A DNA stretch of 64,000 bases from Symsagittifera roscoffensis (GCF_963678635.1 NC_087063.1:41182759-41246758); one strand, 5' to 3'. Positions 1 through 11,173 are shown, counted from the first letter of the stretch. Notes: generated by a model not told the origin, from the letters alone. A program made the numbers and translations.

Positions 1-676
1 AATTTCGCGACCAGAAAAAACGCATATGTCTGTTACGTTGCACCAATTCTGAGCTACGGTTCAGCTATCTGGAAACCATCAAAAGGTGACTTAGGAATCA
101 TGAAAGTGTGCCGGGGAAAACGATCTCGTGGATTTTCATGACAAGCAATAGCCATGCCTATAAAGACAAACTTGTAAAACTTAACACACTTCCTTTGTCT
201 CTATACCAAGAGCTTCATGTTGGACTGCTGTTTGCAAAAATACTAGCTGGAAAAGTTGACATCGACTGGAGAAATCATGTAAGCATTACTGACGTTGGAA
301 ACCGAAAAGCTCAAATGACACGAAATTTCTTCTGCAAACAAAAGCGTCTGACGAAGTGCAAGTCGGATCTCCGGTTTCGGGCATGTCGTCTTGCTAATCT
401 GTACAACGAATACTTCAAGTTTGACATATTTTTTGACCCAGAATGCAACAACAGGCTTCTAGGAATGTACGCGAAGTTTTTCAAAACTCGCCACAACGAA
501 TCAGTTACATGCACTTGGCGCATTTTATGCGAATGCAACAATTGTAGTGACCTAAAGAAACTTACAGTTATAACTGAAAACTAAACTTTGAACACTGCTA
601 TGACTGGGTTTTATATGAACCCTTGGATTTTATTCCTAAATCCTTTGTTATTAGTATTAATATTATTATTATTATT
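1..676 (+). pseudogene. 3' end of a non-LTR retrotransposon (LINE), reverse transcriptase C-terminus
   Basis: The first about 125 bases read, in frame 2, as the end of a LINE reverse transcriptase: a YVAPILSYGSAIW block that matches the conserved thumb-side motif of these enzymes. The frame then hits a stop. The homologous reading continues in frame 3 (108-584) with SWIF and a LPLSLYQELHVGLLFAKILAG helix typical of LINE C-termini, so one frameshift lies near 110-130. The CxxC pair that ends the frame-3 reading (ECNNCSD) is also common at LINE ends. After the stop about 70 bases of 3' UTR end in an (ATT)n tract at about 655-676, the microsatellite type of tail seen in RTE-like and related clades. 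The 5' part lies outside the window. The clade is not resolved. Confidence 0.8.
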
Positions 677-1425
677 AAGCTTTCATTGGCTGAGTGCTTA
701 GCGCGTGAGACTCATATTCTCTGAGTCAATGTAGATTCCACAACGAATCCGAGACGTAGCCAATTTTTTTTTTACTAATTCGAGGCTTATTTCTACTTTT
801 TCTTATTGCAATTTATAGAGCTGCGAGGTAGATACGTTTGTACAATTTAATTGTTTGTTTTATTTCAGGCGAGTGATGATTTTTAATTGATCGAAAACGT
901 TCTCATTGATTGTTTTCTCTTGTTATTTTTAGTCATTTTATTGGTAAGAGAAGTTTGTTTTTTGAGTTTCCGAAGTTTTTTTATGAAAACATTTTCATTC
1001 GGCTCAACATGTTTCTACCCAGGTTTTGTCATTTTTTAAACCTCTGATTATGTTTTTTTCTATGCTCAATAAGCATTCAATTGTTTGACTTGGAATGTTT
1101 TTCCCAGGAACTATTTTTTGCTTTTGAGCCGAATTTTATTCAGCTCAACCTGTTTCTGCTCAGGTTTTGTCAGTTTTTTTACCGCTTATTAGGTTGTTTT
1201 TCGATGCAGAATTAGCATTCAATTGTTTGACTTGGGTTTTTTTTTCTAGAAGAAACTTTTTTTAAGACAAAATCAAGACAAAGATATGAAATTTTTGGTA
1301 GGTAATTTTTTTTGTTCCATTTTGTGCGACTGCAGTCTCATTTTGTGTCGGTTATTTTGTAATGCTATATTTTTGTGGCATCGCAAGTGATGCGAAGCTT
1401 TGCTTCGCCTCTTTGTGTATAATAA
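677..1425 (+). repeat. tRNA-derived SINE, long copy with 3' hairpin
   Basis: The head begins right after the LINE tail and carries a pol III A-box-like TGGCTGAGTGCTTAGCGCG and a decayed B box near 731-750. The block around 'actaattcgaggcttatttc' (about 775-797) is shared with the SINE at 6163. The element seems to end near 1378-1425 with a hairpin (GCGAAGC, TTT, GCTTCGC at 1392-1408) followed by a T-rich tail. The middle (about 830-1340) is absent from the shorter copy at 6163. It is either the full-length body or an unrelated insertion, so the outer limits are an inference. It contains the imperfect tandem pair at 997-1233. Confidence 0.55.
997..1233 (+). repeat. Imperfect tandem duplication, about 141-bp unit, two copies
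   Basis: The segment starting 'attcggctcaacatgtttct' at 997 is repeated from 1138 as 'attcagctcaacctgtttct'. Both copies run through 'caggttttgtca' to 'gcattcaattgtttgacttg'. The copies are visibly diverged, so the duplication is old. No coding potential is seen. Confidence 0.75.
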
Positions 1426-2155
1426 GTTAAAATCAACTTCTTCTGTACATATGAGCTGGAACTAAAGTCCCTGTTTGGCAGTGCCAAGTTCCACATTTTC
1501 AAATTTGGCCCGGAGCTAGCTGTACTTTCTTTAACTTGAAACTTGCAAATTGAAAAAATTGTCGGCCTATCATTTGTCTTGAGAAAATACCATAATGATG
1601 CAAGTAAATGAGTTCCTTTTTTTCAGTTTTAGGATGAAAGCAATGAATGAATCCTTGTTCTGTTTTTCACAAATTTTGCCCTGATTGGTTCGAATTTTCG
1701 TCTCTGAGCATGTTAGAGAACTCGTGCCCTCTCGTGAAATATTTTGAAACTTTATATCTACTTCTTACACATCAAGATTTAGCGAACACCGTGTAACAGT
1801 ACAAATGTTTTTTCCGACCCAATTTGATTCATCAATTGAACCGGAAAAAAATTGTTTTAAACAACAGTAGAAAATAATAAAAATAGCATTTAAAAAATTT
1901 TTCAACTAAATATATCTCTCTGCTTTTTGAAATGCATTCTTTATACATAATTTGTCTTGATGCTTTCCAATTTAGTACATGTTAGTAATACATTGTTTTT
2001 GAGCTTCCAATTGGAATGCAGTCCTTTTTTCATATTTCATCGAAAAAATTACTCGACTATGCCTAGCCTATATCCTCAATGGAACCTATGGAAAACTCCG
2101 AAGTTCTTTGGGCTCTCTTTAAACAACTCGATGAGTGATTTTAAAATTCAATTTT
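1426..2155. other. Non-coding, AT-rich; nothing recognised
   Basis: No splice-compatible exon, RNA gene or named repeat was recognised. It probably lies in the intron upstream of the first visible ACF1-like exon, because that gene must have further 5' exons. Confidence 0.4.
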
Positions 2156-2163
2156 GTTTTTAG

Positions 2164-2576
2164 CAGGGGCGGATCTAGGATTTTCTCGAGGGGGGGGGCG
2201 GATTTTCAAAAAAAATTCGAAAATTTTGACCTTTTTTTTTTAGGTCGACCAAATTGATTTTTCGAGCTCTCCCAAAGCACTGTTTTGCCCCTATTTCGGC
2301 TAAATTTTGTGCGCCGCAGGCAATTTTTTGAAAAACAGTCAAAATAGCCGTTTTTGGGCACTTTTTGAAAAATTTTGACAAAAATCGCGTTTTTTTTTGG
2401 CGCGCGCTTCCCCTCAAAGTTAGTATATATTGGCGCCAAAGGCGCCTTTAGAAAAATTTTAGGGTCGGTCGGCCAAAAATAGATTTCTGAAAAAGTGTCA
2501 AAGGGGGGACCCTTTGGGTCGGCAGGGGGTCGAATCCGCCCCTGGTCGTCCGCCCCCCCCCCTAAATCCGCCCCTG
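2164..2576 (+). mobile_element. hAT-type MITE, copy 1 (perfect 8-bp target duplication)
   Basis: The 413-bp element begins CAGGGGCGGATCTAGG and ends in the inverted complement (TAAATCCGCCCCTG). It is flanked on both sides by the 8-bp direct repeat GTTTTTAG (2156-2163 and 2577-2584). An 8-bp target duplication and CAGGG termini are the hallmark of the hAT superfamily. The interior is non-coding, with G/C homopolymer runs at both ends, a GCGCGCGC stretch and a 'ggcgccaaaggcgcc' palindrome. A second terminus-like 'aatccgcccctgg' lies just inside the right end, suggesting a duplicated or nested end. The related copies in this window make this the best-defined MITE family here. Confidence 0.85.
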
Positions 2577-2877
2577 GTTTTTAGCGTGTTTTTTATGTAG
2601 TTAACATGTTAACTTGTTAAAAACGTTTATGTTAACAATATGACAGCCCTGTCTGTAATTAAACTTAGCTAAAACTATAAGAAATTTTGGAAAGTGTTTC
2701 TGAAAGAAATGAGTTTCTTTTTTTAACCATTGATTTTTGACTTTCCTTTATGAACAAAGGTTGTGTGGCAGTCAAATGAAAATAATCATGTGAACTCAGA
2801 AAATCTGCTATGCAAATTGAAAAAAAATGGCGGAATAAAAGAGGTCTGAACTTAAAAGATTTGTTTTTTTTTCACAG

Positions 2878-3088
2878 GATGAATTCATCCAGCGACTGTC
2901 GCTAGATAGATTGGGCTATCAAAACTTCTTTGGGCCGATTCCTCTTCCAGATTTCACTCTAAACACTGAAGAAATAGCTGAGCGAAATCAAGTGCTGATG
3001 AGAGCAAATCTTTTTCTAGCTGGTAGTTCAAAAACACCTCAAGCATACGACTCTAAAGGAGCTGAACGCAAACGCTTGATGCATACAG
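2878..3088 (+). CDS. ACF1-like gene, first visible exon
   Basis: The exon follows a pyrimidine-rich acceptor (ttttttttcacag) and ends at ACAG|GTAAAA. It encodes DEFIQRLSLDRLGYQNFFG and a further 51 residues, corresponding by position to the region between the WAC and DDT domains of BAZ1A. It leaves one base of a split codon. It is open at its 5' end into the acceptor, so it is an internal exon. Confidence 0.75.
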
Positions 3089-6000
3089 GTAAAATTTAAC
3101 AGCTAGGCTAAACGGGTTAATTGTTTATTTAACGGGTATTAAAATCGCACTCAGAAATGAATCCTGAGTTGCTGTGGATTTTGGCTTACATTATATATTT
3201 GTTGCAAATTATTAAGGCAGACCATTTAATCATGGCGGAAGGACCAATTATCAAGCTGTTTTTTTTTCTTATGATGAACAGTAAATGTGCTCTCGATGAG
3301 GCCAGAGCAATTTTTGTTATAGAGAGTGAGGGTCAGCCGAAGCAAAAGAAAGCGAAAACTTGCGCAGCTATTAATGGATCGGTAACTGTTAAAGTAGAAA
3401 ATAAGGAAGACATGGAGATTATGGACACTAAGCCCCGAAAGAGTGAATTGGATGAGAAATTAGAAGAGGTAATTTAATTATGTCTTCTTGAAGTATTCCT
3501 GTCGTATATGAAATCAACCTTCAAATAACCATAACCTAGCATTGAATGATGTGAATGCATTTTTATTTTAAAGAAGAAGCATTCTTAAAAGGAAGGCAAA
3601 CTCCACTATCGAACAGCAAAAGTGAAAAGGTCACAAAAACGTGAACTAATTTGATTCCGTTAATTTAATCAAATTATAAATCATAAATTTTCGATCATAA
3701 ATTCAAAAACTTTAAAAAATTCACGTCTATTATTTTTTTTTCTAGTTCGAAAGTTGAGATATTACAAAATACAAGTTTTTTTTTCTGTTCTTTGCATTCA
3801 TTGACTCTTTTCCAACTGTCTGTTGGCTGTTCAGATTTTTTTAGTTAACTTTGATTGTGCTTTTCAGCTGCGAAAACAGAAGGAGCGCGAAGAAAAACGA
3901 CTGAAGATGGAATGGATGAAGAAATGGAGCAAAATAAGAGACGATTTAGAGCTAGAGGATCACAAAGAGATAACTCCTATGCCCACTGCCATGTCACAAC
4001 ACCTGGGTCTAACCACTTTCACGGGGGATGCCATTTTCCCGGGAATCGTATCCGTTCTTGATTTCATCAACACATTCGGAGAAATGCTGAAAGTTGACAA
4101 GTATCTAGCGCAGAACAAATTGACATTTGCCGATATCATGGAGGCTTTGCACGATTCAAATGTGTCGGGAAAGTTGTTCCTAATTTTATCGTGTCTTGTG
4201 ACGAATGTGTTGACTTGTCTTGACGAATTGATATCTTTTGATCTAACGGTAGAAGAGCAATCGGAAATAGTATCGGAGATATCTAACTGGGACTGTGTTA
4301 GTCACGAAAACCAGAATGCGCTGCTGAAGGCCAGTGAGACTGTATTTTTCTGTCTTTCCCACCTAGGACTGCCCTTGACGAGGTTACCAGTGAACCCTTA
4401 CACAATGTCAGAAGTGTTAAGACTTCTCTTTTCTGCGTCTGGATTCAAATCTATAACCGAGATAATGAAACTGAAGTTAGTTCAATTAGAATTTTGTTTC
4501 AGCTTTACATATTTGTTAAATTCTGTTCGCTAACCAAACGGTCAGCTTTTCCTTGAACTCACTGGAAATATAAGTATAATTTTTTTCATGTAAGTTTTTT
4601 TGTGGCTTTCCGATTTCTTAGAAAATTTTCCCTAATTTTGAGGCCGTGGCTCATGCTGCTGGAAAATCCTTTTTTATGTGTATGATAGTAAAAATTTCGA
4701 AACACCATTCTACTCTTTGAAATTTTCCTGAGGAACTGTGAATTAATTTGTGATTTTGAGGGCGAGTAGATGGAATACGTTTGATGTGAGAGAGGATCCA
4801 ATGGTTGACTTCAAGAGCTGCCACAGCAGAATCCTGAACAGACTGGAGTACAAGTCTGTCTACAGACTAAACATAGAAGAGAAAGTGAAGATTCTCAACT
4901 GTCTGTGTGACGAACTGCTGTCCATAAAGCCCGAACTGAAGGAACGAGTGAGCAATAGTGCGGAACTGATAGCCGAGACGAGAAATGAAATTAAGAAGTT
5001 CCAGAAAAATGAAGCGAAGTGGAAACGAGATCTGATGACTGCGCGGTTAGTCTGGTGTAATCCTAGAAAAAATCACGTCTACTTCGTGGCAGTGTCATTT
5101 TTTGGTCAATGATTTTTATGTATTTTTGGTTTTTAATGCCAAAAGTTTGCTGCTTCAAAATGTGTTGGTTATCTCAGAAGCAAAAATGAATTAAAGAAAT
5201 TTTTATTGATTGAGATTGAAACTAAGTGACTGATTTAATCACTCGAAACCAAAAATTCAATTTTCTCCTAGTCAAGGCTGCTCTTCGAATCCTTCTGTGG
5301 ATAATTTTGAAATCAGTTATACTTTTACAAGCTCAAGTCTGGAAGTACCTGCGACCTAGATTTAGACCACAGGTCTGGTTTAACAACGTTAAATGAAAAC
5401 GTAAAAAACAGGGGCTTTAATAACAATGCAGCCATGGAACTAGCGATTCAATATTTATTTTCAAACATGCATGTGCCTCCACCCAGTACATGATTTTAAT
5501 GATCCGATTATTGTTCTGACCATTGTAACCTAAGAGGAGCTTTGTATTCGGATGTTTTAATTTTGTTTTTATTTTGTTTAATTTTGTTTGAACGTAGTGA
5601 AGACTCTTATCTAGGTCGCGATGGTTTTTGTTTTAAAGGAAAAGTTTTTAAATGCTCTAATACTACAGAAGTACATTCATAAAAATAAACGCATTTATAA
5701 ATTCATATTTACACTAGCAAACATCTAGTGTGTTAGTAGGAACCTTCTTTTTTCTAACCCAACTCGCAAATAGTGTTCATTGAAAGTGTTCAATTATACG
5801 GAAATTTCACTGAAGCATTGGAAATTTTTGCATATACAAAACAGTCCGAAAAATCATGACATGAGCAAAAAAAAACATTTTGCTACAAAACATTCCGGCT
5901 TAAGGTCGCTGTTGGGCGCGCGTCGCCACATTGCGGTGATATCCGGTTCTAAGTTTTGTCCTACCCTCTGTTGGCAAGCTCGCAACTTGTTGGCGCGATT

Positions 6001-9000
6001 GCGTCAGTCACTATTTTGTTGTTTGCAGTTTAAGCATAAAACAAATATTACCTGGGACTGTTGTGTATCGGGCTGTTTTATATGGGACTGATTTGTACAG
6101 ATGTGGAAATTGCATAGCATATGTTCTCTGCTTTATCTGTGCCTAGTGTTCGCTATTAATTAAGCGTCTGTGGCTGAGTGGTTAGTGCGTCAGACTCAAA
6201 ATTTCTAGGTCGAAGTAGGTAGGTTCGAATCTTAGATAGGTTCGAATCCGAGATGTAGCCGAGTTTTTACTAATTCGAGGCTTATTTCCACTCTATAGAG
6301 CTGCTTTTTGTCGTGTTCTCGCTAGAGTTTGCGAAGCGAAGCTTCGCCTCTGTGTTATATATGCATTTTTTGAGTTCAATTCAATTTCGTTTGCTGGAAG
6401 GTTGACAAATAGCGCTCTCATGTTACGAAAGTGAAAAGGTCAAGAAAAATGTGATCCAATAAATCCATAAAATTGAGTTATTTTTTATCAAAAAAAGTGC
6501 CAATCATAGCTTGTTCTTGAAATTCAAAGAGCTTTAACGCCGTCTTTTTTTTCTGAAATGCGAAAATTGAGATATTTCACCATTCAAAATGTTTTTTTCT
6601 GTTCACTTGCCTTCATTGACTTTTTCCCACTGTCTGTTGGCGATGATCTTGTTTTCCGCGCAAAATCAGGCGCCATAAATAATCATCGGAATGGTTTGAG
6701 TGATATATCATATTAAGGTTTTTTCAGTCGTGATTCGAATTGGTCATCTAAGCTAAAAAAAAACTTGATTAAACTAAACGAAAACTAGTTTAAGAGTCTT
6801 CATATAGCACCTCTTTGAGAAAAATGTTTTTTTTTTAAAAAATTTTTGTGCAAAAAATAGAAGAAAATTAGTTTGTTTTTCTTGTTTTGAAGTCAGCTGT
6901 CGATTGTGGCGAATTCACTCACTTTCTACGCATGTGTGTGTAGTTTGTATTGAATGTGGTCGGAATATTCTGTGTTGCCTGCACAGCAACGGGTTATCGT
7001 TGTTTTGTTTACGCTTGGACTAATGGTGCTCAAAAATCTATCGTCTTAATTTCCGTAGTGGCGACAAGAATACAATGAATGGAGTCTGATATATTAACTG
7101 GATGGCCACGATATCAGTGCGATAAGTGCAAAGCGTGATTTGTCAGTGCCATATCAGTACAAGCAAATCAAAATCAGTGCAAAAAAATTTTCACCGCATT
7201 TGTTCACTAAATCTTTAAATTTGAAATAGGCGCACACGTTATAATTTTCTGGTAATATGAGCAGCTCAAAAATTTTTAAAGCCAAACATAAAAAAAATTA
7301 AATATAAGTTATTTCGAATTGTGCTAAAAGTTGTGTGAAAAATAGAAAAACATCTTTCTCCAGAAATGTTCAGTGCCAGGCATTCATTTTTATCAGTGCC
7401 AGCGATTTTTCGGATACCGTGACCTCTTGATTAAATTAGCTGTATAGCCATTTGTGGACCGTTACCTAAACTCTTACGTCAAATTACACATCTTTTCTTT
7501 CCATTTTTTATTTTTTTTTTGAGAGCAAAATAAAAAGAAGCTACTGTTGCTTAGTATTGACTTTATGATTGGCACGTGAATTTTTAAAAAACGGAATATG
7601 TCGTGCAGCACTGTGACTGATTTTCAACTAAGCGTTGACAAACTGGGTTAAGCAAAAATAAAAGAAATACCTGTACCGATTTTAGGACTAGAAGATGGTT
7701 AGGGTAAGATGTTGCACAGTCAAAAATGATAATGCGTTGGGTAAGAAGTGCTGTTAATTCAATTTCAACATTTATCTCAATTTGGCCCTTTTACACGTTC
7801 CCCCAAAATTTCATAGTTTTATGTGTTTTTACGACCACATGCGCGATGTAAAATATTAAGAACAAACCTGTTCGCAACATTTAGTTTGTTCACCATGCAA
7901 AATTTTTTTCGACTAACATCGCAAGAAATACCGATTGTTCTTATAGGCTTAGGTGAAATTTTGCTTTCATACACAGGCTTATTTTTCTAATCAAGATTGC
8001 GTTTGTAATAATGGTACAATTGTTTATGGTTTCTGAAATTTAAATGCTTCAATATTTACTTTTTCGAATAAGAATTTGAAAAAATCTTTCGAGTTCAGCA
8101 GGGAATCTTTGGCAACGGTCTGTTTGATTTTTTAGGGTTTGGAGGCAACAAATGATGAACAGTGAAGCAGTTAAATCCAGTGACAAATCGGATCCAAACG
8201 ACGTCATGTCTGTACTGCAACACCTCATGAAGATGGACGCGGACTCCTTGGAACAGCACAAAAGGTCACTCATCGATCTCATTATCAGTCTAGATGTTGA
8301 TGATTTTCTTGACAATGGTCCTGCTATTTTGGAACACCTGGAGGCACACCAGATTCTAGAAATCGAAGCTATTTTCAGTAAAGACTCAACACATGGGGAT
8401 GAGATTTTTGCATCAGAAGACGAGAGACGTGATTTCTACAGAACAGTTGACTTCATTGTTGAGCAGATTAATGCGCGTTCGGATGCTGAAGAAAATAAAT
8501 GGATCAGACTGATGTTCGAGTATCAAACGACTTGGGGAATTACTCCCGTTGGACAAGACAGGGTACACAGGAGGTACTGGAAGTTTAGAAGCATTCCTGG
8601 AATATTTGTGGAAGAAGATCCAGAGTTTCGAAAATGGGCAGAGCTGAACGGGTTCAAAGGTCATTACAAGCCTCCGTGTTTGGAAGAAAAACCGAACTGG
8701 GAAATTGAGGAAATGGCAGAACAAGGCTTCAACGGGGAACCTATGTTTCCCAAATGGCCTCAACTGAATTCGATTCCCTCGGGGAAGGATCTCAAATCTA
8801 CATGGTCGTTTTATTCCACTCAATCTGCAATAGACAATCTTATTGCCAGCTTGAATGCCAGGGGCATGAGAGAATTGTCACTGAAAGAGAATCTTATCTC
8901 TATAAAGAAATATTTGTTCCAAGAATTGCAAAAGTTGGAATCACAGGAAGTGTTTGAGATGCTGACTGAATACGATCCCAATGAAATGAACAACCAGTGC

Positions 9001-10026
9001 GCAAATTTAGACTTGGTCGAAATTTTCTGCAAAACATGCAAAATATTTTTCGAACGGTTAGCCAATGGTCCTTTCCTCAACCAATCCTTAACAAACCAAG
9101 ACAGACAGCAAATCTTTTCGCAAATAAACCGCGGGTTTATAAGAGATTCAAATGCTTCTGTGAGCGGCGCAACTTCAGTGCAGTCATACGCCGAAATTTT
9201 GTGCAAATTGACTTCAGCTATAAGAAAAGACTACCTTAGCGCACCTCTTGTATCTAAGTACAACGACGACCAATTTTTGGTGGTGGAAGCAAGCATTGCC
9301 GACGATAATTCTCAATCAGATGGCGAAGGTATGGATTCGAATGTAGTCATAGAAATACGGCCCTTCATCGAACGATGGATGACAGCGTTGCAATCCAGCT
9401 CGGGGTTTGCTCAATTATTTCTGTATCTTCAAGTGTTGAATATGTCAATAAAATGGTCAAAGTCGGCCGGTAATGTTTCGGCCAATTTTGGTATTAAGAA
9501 AATATGCAGTTCTTGTTTTGTCAATTCAACAGGAATGAATGACCACCTGCAAATGTGCAAGGTTTGCAATGTTGCCTATCACAAAAACGAGTACTGTTTC
9601 GGCCTGAAGCATGGCACTATTTGCGGCAACTGTCACAGATACAAGTCCAAGCTCTCATGTAGAAATTTAAAACACGAGCCTCACAACAACAACACAATGT
9701 CTCGAAACGGACGATCAATAGGAAAAACAGGTAGTGAGTCAACAGCACCTAACGAAGATTCTAGACCGGAAAAAGAAGATATTTTCGCAGTGTTGCCAGT
9801 TTTAGACGACGGAGTTTTCTGTGCGCTCTGCGGATTAGGTGGTTTTGTTCTGTGTTGCGAAACTTGTGACAAAATGTTTCATCTGAAATGTGCCGATCCG
9901 CCTTTGAAAGATGTACCTAAGAATGACTGGTTTTGTCAATTGTGTACAAAGAAAGTAACACATCCAGAGTTTGAACTTACAAAACGATCAAGACAGAGAA
10001 ATAGAATACAGGATTTGATGCAATAG
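2878..10026 (+). CDS. ACF1/BAZ1A-like chromatin remodelling subunit (5'-partial, five exons)
   Basis: Exons 2878-3088, 3308-3468, 3868-4475, 4761-5045 and 8136-10026 join in one frame (1051 codons to TAG). The product resembles ACF1/BAZ1A, the large non-catalytic subunit that pairs with the ISWI ATPase in ACF/CHRAC to space nucleosomes. In order I see: a charged region, a DDT domain (GDAIF...VLDFINTFGEM), a WHIM-like segment (PVGQDRVHRRYWKFRSIPG, then WSFYSTQSAIDNLIASLNARG), a conserved helix ending IKWSKS, and two PHD-type zinc fingers. The N-terminal WAC domain is not in the window, so upstream exons are missing. Human BAZ1A and fly Acf1 end in a bromodomain; here the frame stops 26 codons after the last PHD cysteine. 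All junctions are GT-AG. The 3308 acceptor is the least certain. Confidence 0.85.
3308..3468 (+). CDS. ACF1-like gene, lysine/glutamate-rich exon
   Basis: Reads AIFVIESEGQPKQKKAKT onward to ELDEKLEE, ending in phase 0 at GAAGAG|GTAATT. The highly charged composition matches the pre-DDT region of BAZ1A. The acceptor at 3306-3307 keeps the frame with the previous exon. The better-looking acceptor at 3280-3281 would shift the frame and meet a stop, unless a small exon was missed between 3089 and 3280. Confidence 0.6.
3590..3835 (+). repeat. Dispersed repeat family A, copy in intron
   Basis: From 'aagtgaaaaggtca' to 'ccaactgtctgttggct' this stretch aligns, with divergence, to 6395-6645 in a later intron of the same gene. 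Both copies share 'gagatatt', 'ttttttctgttc', 'cattgact' and 'ctgtctgttggc'. It is non-coding and no termini are defined. Confidence 0.6.
3868..4475 (+). CDS. ACF1-like gene, DDT-domain exon
   Basis: Starts in phase 0 after ttttcag with LRKQKEREEKRLKMEWMKKW, the same charged lead-in as human BAZ1A just before its DDT domain. It continues through GDAIF, LDFINTFGEM and TMSEVLRLLFSASG, the first and last helices of the DDT fold that contacts ISWI and linker DNA. The donor is CTGAA|GTTAGT with two bases of a lysine codon left over, completed by the next exon. Confidence 0.85.
4761..5045 (+). CDS. ACF1-like gene, post-DDT exon
   Basis: Encodes ASRWNTFDVREDPMVDFKSC, then YRLNIEEKVKILNCLCDELL, which matches the 'L-T-x-x-E-K-M-K-I-L-x-x-L-C' block that follows the DDT domain in BAZ1A. 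A coiled-coil-like KKFQKNEAKWKRDLM follows. The donor GCGCG|GTTAGT leaves two bases, completed as an arginine codon at 8136 across a 3.1-kb intron. Confidence 0.85.
6163..6350 (+). repeat. tRNA-derived SINE, short copy
   Basis: The head reads like a class II tRNA (Ser/Leu type): an A box TGGCTGAGTGGTTAGTGCG at 6171 and a B box GGTTCGAATCC at 6239-6249, with an extra B-box-like GGTTCGAATC just upstream. The body shares 'actaattcgaggcttatttc' with the long copy. The 3' end is a hairpin, GCGAAGC-GAA-GCTTCGC (6331-6347), then 'ctctgtgttat'. It is not a functional tRNA: the acceptor stem is absent and the B box is duplicated. Confidence 0.75.
6395..6645 (+). repeat. Dispersed repeat family A, second intronic copy
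   Basis: Diverged partner of 3590-3835, in the same orientation. The sequence just upstream (6352-6394) matches 14998-15045 downstream, so the SINE at 6163 may have inserted inside or beside a family A element. Confidence 0.55.
8136..10026 (+). CDS. ACF1-like gene, last exon: WHIM-type segment and two PHD-type fingers
   Basis: A single long terminal exon. Counting from the in-frame ATG at 8152: an acidic/charged start; DRVHRRYWKFRSIPGIFVEE at about residues 130-149, the WHIM signature; WSFYSTQSAIDNLIASLNARG at about 221-241; IKWSKS near 438; a first, irregular Cys/His finger at about 451-503 (CSSC...CKVC...H...C...CGNC); and a canonical C4HC3 PHD at about 555-598 (CALC...CETC..MFH..C...WFCQLC). 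Two fingers match the layout of fly Acf1. The frame ends RSRQRNRIQDLMQ. The gene's open frame before 8152 (VWRQQ) continues the previous exon, so the ATG at 8152 is internal. Confidence 0.9.
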
Positions 10027-10917
10027 AACATAATGAAACTTAAATTAAATCAATCTTCTATTTGTAAAACTTTTGTTGAATGTTATTTTGAATTGATGTT
10101 AATTTTCTGTTCAAACGTAATTTAATTGTCTTTATTATGCCAGTCGTCGCCGAGCTTTTCGAAATGCGAGATTAAAACGCTTACCTGTCCAAGTATTACT
10201 TGTCTCAGTGAGGAAACTTATTCAGTGCAACTGAAAAAAGAAAGAGACGTTTATTTGCGTTATCTCCAAGTGTGAAACAACCAAGTGATTTTTACTTATA
10301 TAGGTCTTGATGATTTTTTGTTGACTTTGGTTTTCAGGAAAAAGTCCAAAATTGGTTCACACTCAAATTTGATTTTTTCGTGTTTTGAATTTTCATTTCT
10401 TTTCGAAGTTCATTTCGTTTATTCACTTTTTTTTCGAAATTATTCGAGGGAAAAGACGTGAAATTTTTATCCAAGCCCTGAAAGCTTAGTTTCACTCAAG
10501 TAAAACTAGTTTTTGAAGTTTGAAAATTATTATTGAAAAGAAGGTCAATTACGATTTTAACCATACATCTGTTGAGCGTGAAACCTCTAACAGATTTTCC
10601 TTTTTTTCGCAACGCAAATTTTTAAAGCTTTTTGTTTCAGTGTTTACTTGATTACCTTGCGATACGCAAGGACATTGCAATCGGGTACAAGACGTTTTTC
10701 TGTAAACATTTTTGTTCACAGAATGGTCATTTTTGTAGGAATGGTAATTTCAAAACATTTTCAATTTCTTGAAAATTCAGATAAAACTACCCTAATTTAG
10801 GTAATCAAAAGGTAGAGTACGTTTCGGGCTGTAATTTTTTTTTTCAAATACGTTTGAGAAGTAACTTTTTTTCGACTCGCATTTTTTGGCCTACTTTTTA
10901 AGCGTGGATTTTATTTT
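10027..10917. other. Intergenic region downstream of the ACF1-like gene
   Basis: Contains the presumed 3' UTR. I find ATTAAA-type hexamers at about 10042 and 10170 but no strong AATAAA with a clear downstream element. The rest is AT-rich, with a few short similarities to repeat family A around 10290-10340. No gene seen. Confidence 0.5.
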
Positions 10918-11173
10918 TATTAAGTTTCGGAGAAATGACCTCTCACTTTATAGAGAAGTCATTTCCCACTTTTTGGTTCAAAATAAGAACATGATTGGAT
11001 ATCGCACAATGTCACGCGATATCGCGCGATGTCATATCACGAGATGTCATATCACGAGATCAGATCTCAATAGGCGGTTAACTTTCCGTATATATAGAAG
11101 TTGATTTACTACTCTTTTATCGCTCTCTAATTAAACTGTTGATTATACCTAGTTTTGCTGCCAACCTGTGAAA
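10918..11173 (+). repeat. Copia-type element, 5' LTR
   Basis: Nearly identical to the 3' LTR, but it carries one extra copy of the 15-bp motif 'gatgtcatatcacga'. The LTR contains a palindrome-rich patch (CGCGATATCGCGCGATGTC). Its 5' end reads TATTAAG where the 3' copy has TGTTAAG. Confidence 0.9.

Larger units (their letters stand above)
5046..8135 (+). other. 3.1-kb intron of the ACF1-like gene
   Basis: Bounded by GT (5046) and TTTTTTAG (8135). It carries diverged repeat family A pieces (about 5593-5745, related to 14870-15120, and 6395-6645) and the short SINE at 6163-6350. The remainder is AT-rich and I recognise nothing in it. Confidence 0.75.

Noticed and set aside
3282..3307. Stronger-looking acceptor at 3280-3281 for the second visible ACF1-like exon
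   Set aside because: It is out of phase with the donor at 3089 and leads to an in-frame stop; the 3308 start keeps the whole chain open.
6163..6250. Functional tRNA gene
   Set aside because: A and B boxes are present, but there is no acceptor stem and the B box is duplicated; the downstream body is shared with another dispersed copy, so it is a SINE.
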